Below are positions 1-5,154 of a stretch of DNA of 5,425 bases, one piece after another (within the stretch, counting starts at the first letter, position 1; each line of letters starts with the position of its first letter). This DNA is from an uncultured Bordetella sp. (GTDB taxonomy: Bacteria; Pseudomonadota; Gammaproteobacteria; Burkholderiales; Burkholderiaceae_B). The stretch lies in NCBI GenBank assembly GCA_937881145.1, contig CALGFL010000516.1:1-5425 (forward strand), given 5' to 3'. The notes under the pieces were generated by a model, which was not told the origin of the DNA, did no database searches, and was given only the letters and a program-made list of their open reading frames with translations. A program made the translations under genes and the position numbers.

Positions 1-1184
1 CGCAGCGCCTTGGCGCGGGCCTGATCCGTGTCCGGCGCCGTCGCCAGGGCCACGCCCATGCGCCGCTTGACGAAGGCTTCGGGCTTGCCGAACAGACGGA
101 TGTCCGTGCCCGGCTCGGCCAGGGCCTGGGCCACGGTGTGGAAACTGACGCCGCGCGCCTGCACGCCGTCATAGATGACGCTGGAGGCGCCCGGCTGGCG
201 CAGCGAGACGTCCACCGGCAGGCCCAGGATGGCGCGGGCGTGCAGCTCGAACTCGCTCTGGACCTGGCTGATCAAGGTGACCAGGCCCGTATCGTGCGGC
301 CGCGGGCTGACTTCGGAGAACCACACCTGGTCGCCGGCCACGAACAGCTCCACGCCGAAGACGCCCATCCCGCCCAGCTGCGAAGTAACGGCCAGGGCGA
401 TCTCGCGCGAACGCGCCAGGGCCGTCGGCGCCATGGGATGCGGCTGCCAGCTCTCGACATAGTCGCCGTCGACCTGCCGATGGCCGATAGGCTCGCAGAA
501 GCAGGTTTCGATCTCGCCGGACGCGGCGCGGGCGCGCACCGTGAGCAGCGTGATTTCGTAGTCGAATTCGATGAAGCCTTCGACGATGGCCCGCCCGCCT
601 CCTACCCGGCCGCCCTCCTGGGCATAGCGCCAGGCCTGGGCGATGCCCGCTTCGTCGCGGATCACCGACTGGCCCTTGCCCGACGAAGACATGACCGGCT
701 TGATCACGCAGGGAAAGCCGATGCCGCCCGCGATGGCCGCGCGCAGCTCGTCTTCGCTGTCGATGAATTTATAGGGGGAGGTGGGCAGCCCCAGGGTTTC
801 GGCCGCCAGGCGCCGTATGCCCTCGCGGTTCATCGTGAGATGCGCGGCGCGCGCCGTGGGCGTGACGCGCGCCAGGCCCTGCGCCTCGATCTCGACCAGC
901 AGATCGGTAGCGATGGCCTCGATCTCGGGCACGATGACGTGCGGCCGCTCGGCCTGGATGATCTGCCGCAAAGCCTGCGCGTCGGTCATGGACACCACAT
1001 GGGCGCGGTGCGCCACCTGCTGCCCCGGCGCGTCGGGGTAGCGGTCGACCGCGATCACCTCCGTTCCCAGGCGTTGCAAGGCGATGATCACCTCTTTGCC
1101 GAGCTCGCCCGAGCCCAGCAGCATGACTCGGACGGCGGAAGGGGACAGCGGGGTGCCGAGCACCGGGGCGGGAAAGGCAGTCAT
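1..1184 (-). CDS. purT: Formate-dependent phosphoribosylglycinamide formyltransferase (GAR transformylase 2), C-terminus cut by window edge
   Basis: PurT catalyses the folate-independent third step of purine synthesis in the cytoplasm: formate + ATP + GAR gives formyl-GAR, via formyl phosphate. I translated the minus strand from the ATG at 1184 and read 394 codons without a stop or frameshift. The ATP-grasp layout is complete: N-terminal GSGELGKE (24-31), PEIEAIAT (86-93, GAR-binding region), the ATP loop SSSGKGQS (166-173), [14 protein letters not shown] (202-215), and the metal/ATP end with E279 (VELF) and E291 in [11 protein letters not shown] (290-300), which correspond to E. coli E267 and E279. 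The last readable part, RRMGVALAT, lies near the family C-terminus, so only about ten residues are missing. The ATG at 1184 gives an N-terminus about 12 residues longer than E. coli PurT before conserved sequence. No Shine-Dalgarno sequence precedes it; the upstream 15 nt are pyrimidine-rich. It is divergent from kdsD. Confidence 0.95.
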   Translation of the reverse strand, partial: MTAFPAPVLGTPLSPSAVRVMLLGSGELGKEVIIALQRLGTEVIAVDRYPDAPGQQVAHRAHVVSMTDAQALRQIIQAERPHVIVPEIEAIATDLLVEIEAQGLARVTPTARAAHLTMNREGIRRLAAETLGLPTSPYKFIDSEDELRAAIAGGIGFPCVIKPVMSSSGKGQSVIRDEAGIAQAWRYAQEGGRVGGGRAIVEGFIEFDYEITLLTVRARAASGEIETCFCEPIGHRQVDGDYVESWQPHPMAPTALARSREIALAVTSQLGGMGVFGVELFVAGDQVWFSEVSPRPHDTGLVTLISQVQSEFELHARAILGLPVDVSLRQPGASSVIYDGVQARGVSFHTVAQALAEPGTDIRLFGKPEAFVKRRMGVALATAPDTDQARAKAL

Positions 1185-1226
1185 GAAGGGAGAAAATGGA
1201 AAAAGCAGGAAAATCGGCTGAAACAG

Positions 1227-1240
1227 GCGGAAAAATCCGC
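1227..1240. repeat. Small inverted repeat, 5-bp arms
   Basis: Arms GCGGA (1227-1231) and TCCGC (1236-1240) are perfect complements around AAAA. In the purT leader direction this would form a short hairpin with a U-rich loop about 43 nt upstream of the start codon. No T-run follows on either strand at terminator spacing, so I do not call it a terminator. Its role is unknown. Confidence 0.55.
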
Positions 1241-1254
1241 GTCAGAATGCCATA

Positions 1255-1271
1255 GCCCCCCCGGAGGGGGC
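1255..1271. repeat. G/C-only inverted repeat, 6-bp arms
   Basis: Arms GCCCCC (1255-1260) and GGGGGC (1266-1271) pair perfectly around the 5-nt loop CCGGA. It is the strongest of the three hairpins in the divergent region and is close to its middle (about 71 nt from purT, 41 nt from kdsD). No T-tract follows on either strand. It could be a leader-RNA structure, a protein-binding palindrome or a copy of a dispersed genomic repeat; one window cannot distinguish these. Confidence 0.6.
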
Positions 1272-1280
1272 AACTGCAAA

Positions 1281-1293
1281 CGGAAACCTTCCG
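1281..1293. repeat. Small inverted repeat upstream of kdsD, 5-bp arms
   Basis: Arms CGGAA (1281-1285) and TTCCG (1289-1293) pair perfectly around ACC. The repeat ends 8 bp before the TAAAAT look-alike, so it overlaps the place where a kdsD -35 element would fall. That position would suit an operator, but this is inference; a 5-bp arm can easily arise by chance. Confidence 0.45.
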
Positions 1294-1312
1294 GTACGAT
1301 TAAAATCCGCCG

Positions 1313-2296
1313 ATGCCCGCTCAATTTTCTCCCGCCCAAGCCCTGGCCTCGGCCCGCCGCACGCTGCAGACCGAAATCCAGGGGCTGCAGCATCTCTCCG
1401 CCCGCCTGGACGGCAGTTTCGCCGAGGCCGCGCGCCTGTTGCTGGACTGCCGCGGCCGCGTGGTCGTAAGCGGCCTGGGCAAGACCGGCCACATCGCCCG
1501 CAAGATCGCCGCCACCCTGGCCTCCACCGGCACGCCGGCCTTCTTCGTGCATGCCGCCGAAGCGGTGCACGGCGACCTGGGCATGATCACCGCCGACGAC
1601 GTGCTGATCGCCCTATCCTATTCCGGCACGGGCGCCGAACTGCTTACCATCGTGCCCGTGGTGCGCCGCATGGGCGCGCGCCTGATCTCCATCACCGGCA
1701 ACCCCGACTCCGACCTGGCCCGGCTGGCCGATGTGCACCTGGACGCCAGCGTCGCCCAGGAGGCCTGCCCGCTGAGCCTGGCCCCCACGGCCAGCACCAC
1801 CGCCTCGCTGGCGCTGGGCGACGCCCTGGCCGTGGCCTGCATGGAAGCGCGCGGCTTCGGCAAGGAAGACTTTGCCCGATCGCACCCGGGCGGCGCGCTG
1901 GGCAGGCGCCTGCTGACCCACGTGAGCGACGTCATGCGCCAGGGCAAGGACCTGCCCATCGTGCCGCAAGACGCACCGCTGTTTCGCGCCCTCGAAGAAA
2001 TCTCCGCCAAGCGCATGGGCATGACGGCCGTGGTCGACGCGGCCGGCCGCCCGGTCGGCATTTTTACCGACGGCGACCTGCGCCGCCTGATCGAACGCCA
2101 GGGCGACGTGCGCGGCCTTCCGGTCGCGGCAGGCATGTCGCGCAATCCCCGCTCCATTGGCCCCGACGCGCTGGCCGCCGAGGCCGCACAGATCATGGAC
2201 ACGCTGCGGCTGAACCAGATGCTCGTCGTCGATGCGCAGGGCGAGCTGCTGGGCGCGCTGCATATCCACGATCTCATGGCGGCCAAGGTCGTCTGA
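1313..2296 (+). CDS. kdsD: D-arabinose-5-phosphate isomerase (KdsD/KpsF family)
   Basis: KdsD is the cytoplasmic enzyme that interconverts D-ribulose-5-phosphate and D-arabinose-5-phosphate, the first committed step to Kdo. The 327 residues match the usual length of about 325. An N-terminal SIS domain spans roughly residues 35-175, followed by two CBS domains (about 205-262 and 268-327). Visible family motifs are GLGKTGHIARK (54-64), STGTPAFFVH (71-80), HGDLGM (86-91), CPLSLAPTASTT (152-163), HPGGALGR (191-198) and FTDGDLRR (251-258). Residues K57, E109, E150 and H191 correspond to the proposed catalytic K59, E111, E152 and H193 of E. coli KdsD. The start is well fixed because an in-frame TAA lies at 1301-1303 and the N-terminal length matches E. 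coli, yet no Shine-Dalgarno sequence is visible. It is the first gene of the Kdo/Lpt operon, 26 bp before kdsC. That context favours KdsD over the paralogues GutQ and capsule KpsF. Confidence 0.94.
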   Translation: MPAQFSPAQALASARRTLQTEIQGLQHLSARLDGSFAEAARLLLDCRGRVVVSGLGKTGHIARKIAATLASTGTPAFFVHAAEAVHGDLGMITADDVLIALSYSGTGAELLTIVPVVRRMGARLISITGNPDSDLARLADVHLDASVAQEACPLSLAPTASTTASLALGDALAVACMEARGFGKEDFARSHPGGALGRRLLTHVSDVMRQGKDLPIVPQDAPLFRALEEISAKRMGMTAVVDAAGRPVGIFTDGDLRRLIERQGDVRGLPVAAGMSRNPRSIGPDALAAEAAQIMDTLRLNQMLVVDAQGELLGALHIHDLMAAKVV

Positions 2297-2322
2297 CCCG
2301 ATACCCTATACCTACTCAGCTC

Positions 2323-2925
2323 ATGGATTTCTCCATCAAGCTCGTCCATCCCGCCGAAGCGTTGGTCCTGGCCCGCGTGGCGCCCGCCGTGCGCGAACGC
2401 GCCGCCGCGGTGCGCCTGATGCTGTTCGATGTCGACGGCGTGCTCACCGACGGCAGCCTCTACTACGGCGAAAACGGCGAAGCGCTCAAGCGCTTTCACG
2501 CCCTGGACGGCCACGGCCTGAAGCTGCTGACGCAAAGCGGCGTGAAAGTCGCGCTGATCACGGGCCGCTCCAGCCTCATCGTCTCGCGCCGCGCCGCCGA
2601 ACTGGGCATCGCCGACGTATTGCAGGACGTACGCGACAAGAGCGCGGCCTTGAACGAGCTCGCGCAGCGCCACGGCATCCCGCTCAACGAAACCGGCTTC
2701 ATGGGAGACGATCTCATCGACCTGTCGGCCATGCAGCGCGCCGGCTTCGCCGCCAGCGTGCCCAACGCGCCCGACTACATCGTGCAATCCGCCCACTGGG
2801 TGGCCTCGCGCGCCGGCGGCAACGGCGCGGCGCGCGAATGCTGCGACCTGCTGCTGGCCGCGCGCGGTCAACTGGGCGGTTACCTGACCGCGCAGCCGCT
2901 ATTCGGCGACGGCGTCATCCAGTAG
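2323..2925 (+). CDS. kdsC: 3-deoxy-D-manno-octulosonate-8-phosphate phosphatase
   Basis: KdsC hydrolyses Kdo-8-phosphate to Kdo and phosphate in the cytoplasm, just before KdsB activates Kdo as CMP-Kdo. It is a capless (C0-type) HAD phosphatase, a family that usually forms tetramers. At 200 residues it is slightly longer than E. coli KdsC (188). All HAD motifs are present: motif I DVDGV with nucleophile D36 and acid/base D38, motif II T80 in LITGR, motif III K106 in DKSAAL, and motif IV GDD (128-130) followed by D133. The AGGNGAAREC segment (164-173) and the CDLLL segment are typical of the family's C-terminal end. The ATG at 2323 leaves about 35 residues before motif I, only a little more than in E. 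coli; M33 lies inside conserved sequence and cannot be the start. No clear Shine-Dalgarno sequence is seen. Only 7 bp separate it from lptC. Confidence 0.95.
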   Translation: MDFSIKLVHPAEALVLARVAPAVRERAAAVRLMLFDVDGVLTDGSLYYGENGEALKRFHALDGHGLKLLTQSGVKVALITGRSSLIVSRRAAELGIADVLQDVRDKSAALNELAQRHGIPLNETGFMGDDLIDLSAMQRAGFAASVPNAPDYIVQSAHWVASRAGGNGAARECCDLLLAARGQLGGYLTAQPLFGDGVIQ

Positions 2926-2932
2926 AAAAACC

Positions 2933-3634
2933 ATGAGAGAACGCTTCCCCGCCCTGACGGCGCTGATACTGCTGGTCGCCCTGGTGCTGAGCACCTGGTG
3001 GGCGGCCAACTATGCGCAAAAGGCCGTCGAGACCGATCCGCCGCGGCGCATGACGCACGAGATGGATTCCTGGTCGAAGAATTTCGTCATGCTGCGCACC
3101 GACGCCACCGGCAAGCCCGTCGATCGGCTCGAGGGCGACTACGGCCGGCATTTCCCCGACGACGACTCCTATCACGTCACCAATCCGCGCGCGATAGGGC
3201 AGCAGGCGGGCAATCCCATTACCATCGGCACGGCCAGGACGGCCATCATGGACGATCACAACAATCGCATCACCATGATCGGCGACGCGCACGTGCATCG
3301 CCAGCCCGACGCCAGGAACGACGCGCTGGACGCCTATAGCCAGAAGTTCGTCATCATGCCCAACGACGACGTGGTCTACACCGATCTGCCCGCCCACGTG
3401 GTCAAGGGCAGATCCACCATGGACGGCATCGGCATGCGCTACGACAACAAGACCCAGCAGTTGCGGGTGTATTCGGCCAGCAACGTCAACCTGGCTCCCA
3501 AAGACACCAATCGAACCACCGACCGCCCTACGAGCGATAATCCGGCGGCCGGCGATCCGGCGGCCGGCGATCCCGCTGGCGCCCCGGCAGACGGCGGCGC
3601 GGCTTCCAACAACTCAGCGAACAAGAAAAAATGA
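2933..3634 (+). CDS. lptC: LPS export ABC transporter periplasmic protein LptC
   Basis: LptC is the bitopic inner-membrane component that receives LPS from LptB2FG and hands it to LptA. One N-terminal hydrophobic helix is visible at about residues 7-25 (ALTALILLVALVLS core), preceded by basic residues, so the rest is periplasmic. Residues of about 40-188 read as the LptC/OstA-like beta-jellyroll: alternating polar/hydrophobic strands, LEGDYGRHFPDDD (66-78), ITMIGDAHVHR (113-123) and SQKFVIMPNDDVVYTD (136-151), ending at YSASNVNL (180-187). Total length of 233 exceeds E. coli LptC (191). The excess is a low-complexity Asn/Pro/Ala/Gly/Asp tail (189-233) ending KKK and containing a 15-bp tandem DNA repeat. 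The stop TGA overlaps the lptA ATG (ATGA), which suggests coupled translation. Sequence identity in this family is low, so assignment also relies on the lptA-lptB context, which is strong. Confidence 0.92.
   Translation: MRERFPALTALILLVALVLSTWWAANYAQKAVETDPPRRMTHEMDSWSKNFVMLRTDATGKPVDRLEGDYGRHFPDDDSYHVTNPRAIGQQAGNPITIGTARTAIMDDHNNRITMIGDAHVHRQPDARNDALDAYSQKFVIMPNDDVVYTDLPAHVVKGRSTMDGIGMRYDNKTQQLRVYSASNVNLAPKDTNRTTDRPTSDNPAAGDPAAGDPAGAPADGGAASNNSANKKK
3541..3570 (+). repeat. Two perfect tandem copies of a 15-bp repeat inside the lptC 3' end
   Basis: The unit TCCGGCGGCCGGCGA occurs at 3541-3555 and 3556-3570 without mismatch, followed by a diverged start of a third copy (TCCCGCTGGCG). The unit length is a multiple of three, so copy-number change keeps the frame and only adds or removes the five-residue unit PAAGD. 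It lies in the low-complexity tail of LptC, outside the folded domain, which makes it a plausible length-variable site. Confidence 0.85.
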
Positions 3635-4311
3635 CCCATCCGACCGCATCTCTTCTCGCCTTGCTGCTGGCCGCCACCGTCGCCACGGGCGCTCAGGCGC
3701 AAACTCCGGCCGCCGTCCCGGCGCAAAAGCCGGCCACGGCCGCGGCTTCGGCGTCGAGCCAGGACAAGACCGGCCCCGCCGAGCAGCCCAACACCCAGGT
3801 CACGTCCGACACGATGCAGTACGACGACGGCAAGCACGAGAGCGTCTTCACCGGCAACGTGGTCGCCACGCGCGGCCAGCTCAACATCTACGCCGACCAG
3901 CTGAACGTCAACGAAGACAAGGACGGCTACCAGTACGGCACCGCCATCGCCAACAAGGGCAAGGTGGTGACCATTACCGAAGACCGCCCCGAAACCTACG
4001 AGCACATCGAAGGCAAGGGCCTGCGTGGGGAATACGACGGCAAGAAGCAGCAGTTCGACTTGATCGGCCACGCCGTGGTGATCCGCTACATTTGCGGCAA
4101 GCCCTTCGACACCATCCGCGGCGAGCGCGTCCGCTACTACCAGAAGACCGACGTCTACCAAGCCCAGGGCGGGCCGGGTTCCGCCGGGCCCGACGGCCGG
4201 GTCCGCTCGCTGGCCGAGCCCCGCTCCAAGACCCAGGCCGCCATGGACGCCTGCGCCGCGCAACACGGCAAACCTGCCGTGAAGAAGCCCGCGCAGGCCG
4301 CCAAGAAGTAA
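3631..4311 (+). CDS. lptA: LPS transport periplasmic protein LptA (OstA-like)
   Basis: LptA polymerises or stacks between LptC and LptD to form the periplasmic bridge carrying LPS. A clear Sec signal peptide is present: short N-region, hydrophobic core SLLALLLAATVATG (7-20), and an AQA signal-peptidase I site, so cleavage is expected after residue 23. An Ala/Pro/Gln linker (about 24-54) leads into the OstA beta-jellyroll (about 55-175), with VTSDTMQYDDGKHESVFTGNV at its start (57-77), then the YADQLNV strand (87-93) and RVRYYQKTDVYQAQGG (166-181). A further tail of about 45 residues, partly Ala/Lys-rich, follows. The 226 residues are longer than E. coli LptA (185), mainly because of linker and tail. 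Two cysteines, C155 and C208, remain in the mature protein and could form a disulfide. The ATG overlaps the lptC stop (ATGA), and no independent Shine-Dalgarno sequence is visible, pointing to translational coupling. Confidence 0.93.
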   Translation: MTHPTASLLALLLAATVATGAQAQTPAAVPAQKPATAAASASSQDKTGPAEQPNTQVTSDTMQYDDGKHESVFTGNVVATRGQLNIYADQLNVNEDKDGYQYGTAIANKGKVVTITEDRPETYEHIEGKGLRGEYDGKKQQFDLIGHAVVIRYICGKPFDTIRGERVRYYQKTDVYQAQGGPGSAGPDGRVRSLAEPRSKTQAAMDACAAQHGKPAVKKPAQAAKK

Positions 4312-4332
4312 TCGACGGATAACGCCACACAC

Positions 4333-5112
4333 ATGACCGCCATTCCTCCGCCCGCCGCGGCGATCCAGCCGCAAGGCACGCTGCGCGCCGTGGGCCTGCG
4401 CAAGACCTACAACGGCCGCGCCGTGGTGCAGGACGTCTCGCTGTCCGTCGCCGGCGGCGAGGTCGTGGGCCTGCTGGGCCCCAACGGCGCGGGCAAGACC
4501 ACCAGCTTCTACATGATCGTGGGCCTGGTGCCGGCCGACTCGGGCCGCATCGAAATCGACGATATGTCCATCACCGGCATGCCCATCCACAAGCGCGCGC
4601 GCGTGGGCCTGTCGTATCTGCCCCAGGAAGCCTCGGTGTTCCGCCGCCTGACGGTCGAAGAGAACATCCGCGCCGTGCTGGAGCTGCAGCTCGATTCCGG
4701 CGGCGCCGCGCTGTCGCGCGCGAAGATCGACGAAAACCTGGAATCCCTGCTCGACGAGCTGCAGATCGATCACATCCGCGGCAACACGGCGATCTCGCTG
4801 TCGGGCGGCGAGCGCCGCCGCGTGGAAATCGCCCGCGCCCTGGCGACCCGGCCGCGCTTCATCCTGCTCGACGAACCCTTCGCCGGCGTGGACCCGATCG
4901 CGGTGATCGAGATCCAGCGCATCGTGCGCTTTCTCAAAGGCCGCGGCATCGGCGTGCTCATCACCGACCACAACGTGCGCGAAACGCTGGGTATCTGCGA
5001 CCGCGCCTACATCATCAGCGAAGGCAAGGTGCTCACCAACGGGCAGCCGGACGAAATCGTCAGCGACCCGGCCGTGCGCCGGGTCTACCTGGGCGAGCAC
5101 TTCAGGATGTAA
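4333..5112 (+). CDS. lptB: LPS export ABC transporter ATP-binding protein LptB
   Basis: LptB is the cytoplasmic ATPase whose dimer drives LPS extraction by LptF/LptG. All ABC motifs are intact: Walker [10 protein letters not shown] (49-57, K55), Q-loop Q98 in [11 protein letters not shown], signature LSGGERRR (156-163), Walker B FILLDE (176-181, catalytic E181), D-loop GVD (185-187) and H-loop H213 in ITDHNVRET. The family-specific ending [11 protein letters not shown] is present. At 259 residues it is longer than E. coli LptB (241). Compared by the Walker A lysine (K42 in E. coli), about 13 of the extra residues form an N-terminal Ala/Pro/Gln extension. The next in-frame ATG (M61) lies beyond Walker A, so the ATG at 4333 is the reasonable start unless a GTG nearer residue 20 is used. 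Only a weak GGAT is seen upstream, at poor spacing. It is 21 bp after lptA and is the last gene of the operon in view. Confidence 0.97.
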   Translation: MTAIPPPAAAIQPQGTLRAVGLRKTYNGRAVVQDVSLSVAGGEVVGLLGPNGAGKTTSFYMIVGLVPADSGRIEIDDMSITGMPIHKRARVGLSYLPQEASVFRRLTVEENIRAVLELQLDSGGAALSRAKIDENLESLLDELQIDHIRGNTAISLSGGERRRVEIARALATRPRFILLDEPFAGVDPIAVIEIQRIVRFLKGRGIGVLITDHNVRETLGICDRAYIISEGKVLTNGQPDEIVSDPAVRRVYLGEHFRM

Positions 5113-5119
5113 TCGCTCG

Positions 5120-5154
5120 GCCCGGATGCCGGCACCTAGGCCGGCACGTCGGGC
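5120..5154. terminator. Hairpin between converging genes; possible terminator without a T-tract
   Basis: Inner arms TGCCGGC (5127-5133) and GCCGGCA (5140-5146) pair perfectly around a 6-nt loop. Outer arms GCCCG (5120-5124) and CGGGC (5150-5154) add five more pairs across a small internal loop. It starts 8 bp after the lptB stop, and the stop codon of the minus-strand gene (5136-5138) lies in its loop, so it is correctly placed to end both transcripts. Neither strand has the T-run of an intrinsic terminator, so termination would have to be Rho-dependent, or the hairpin acts as an RNA 3'-end stabiliser. Structure is seen in the sequence; function is inferred. Confidence 0.5.

Larger units (their letters stand above)
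1185..1312. promoter_or_regulatory. Divergent purT/kdsD intergenic control region
   Basis: These 128 bp must hold promoters for both purT (leftward) and the kdsD operon (rightward), since the two start codons face away from each other. The part nearest purT (1193-1235) contains A-tracts on the plus strand at 1193-1196, 1200-1204, 1210-1213, 1221-1223 and 1231-1235. In the purT direction these would be a U/C-rich leader. The part nearest kdsD contains TAAAAT at 1301-1306, a fair -10 look-alike but with no good -35 about 17 bp upstream. On the minus strand, TTGCAG (plus 1274-1279) and TATGGC are a possible but weakly spaced (19 bp) pair for purT. Three small inverted repeats sit between. I cannot assign either promoter firmly, and I recognise no known purine repressor site or riboswitch consensus. 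Confidence 0.6.

Noticed and set aside
1255..1271. Intrinsic terminator at the G/C hairpin
   Set aside because: No T-run on either side, and it lies between two divergent 5' ends where no transcript should stop.
1185..1312. ZTP or other purine-related riboswitch in the purT leader
   Set aside because: The small hairpins do not show the conserved loops or pseudoknot sequences of any riboswitch class I know, and the leader is short.
138..1469. A 443-codon open frame on the plus strand across purT, the divergent region and the start of kdsD
   Set aside because: It is antisense to purT, whose conserved motifs are complete, and it runs through the intergenic region into another frame of kdsD. 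No domain is visible, and GC-rich composition explains the absence of stops.
1313..2296. Alternative identity of the isomerase as GutQ or capsule KpsF
   Set aside because: The enzyme activity would be the same, but position directly before kdsC and lptCAB, with no sorbitol or capsule genes nearby, supports the housekeeping KdsD.
2307..2312. TATACC upstream of kdsC as an internal promoter -10
   Set aside because: No -35-like hexamer lies about 17 bp upstream, and the 26-bp gap inside a co-directional pathway operon does not need a promoter.
1618..2871. A 417-codon minus-strand open frame antisense to kdsD and kdsC
   Set aside because: It spans the kdsD-kdsC junction opposite two genes with full catalytic motifs. 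Its composition is that of a shadow frame.
2232..2936. A 234-codon plus-strand open frame overlapping kdsC
   Set aside because: It is very Arg/Ala-rich, in a different frame from the clear HAD phosphatase, and has no recognisable domain.
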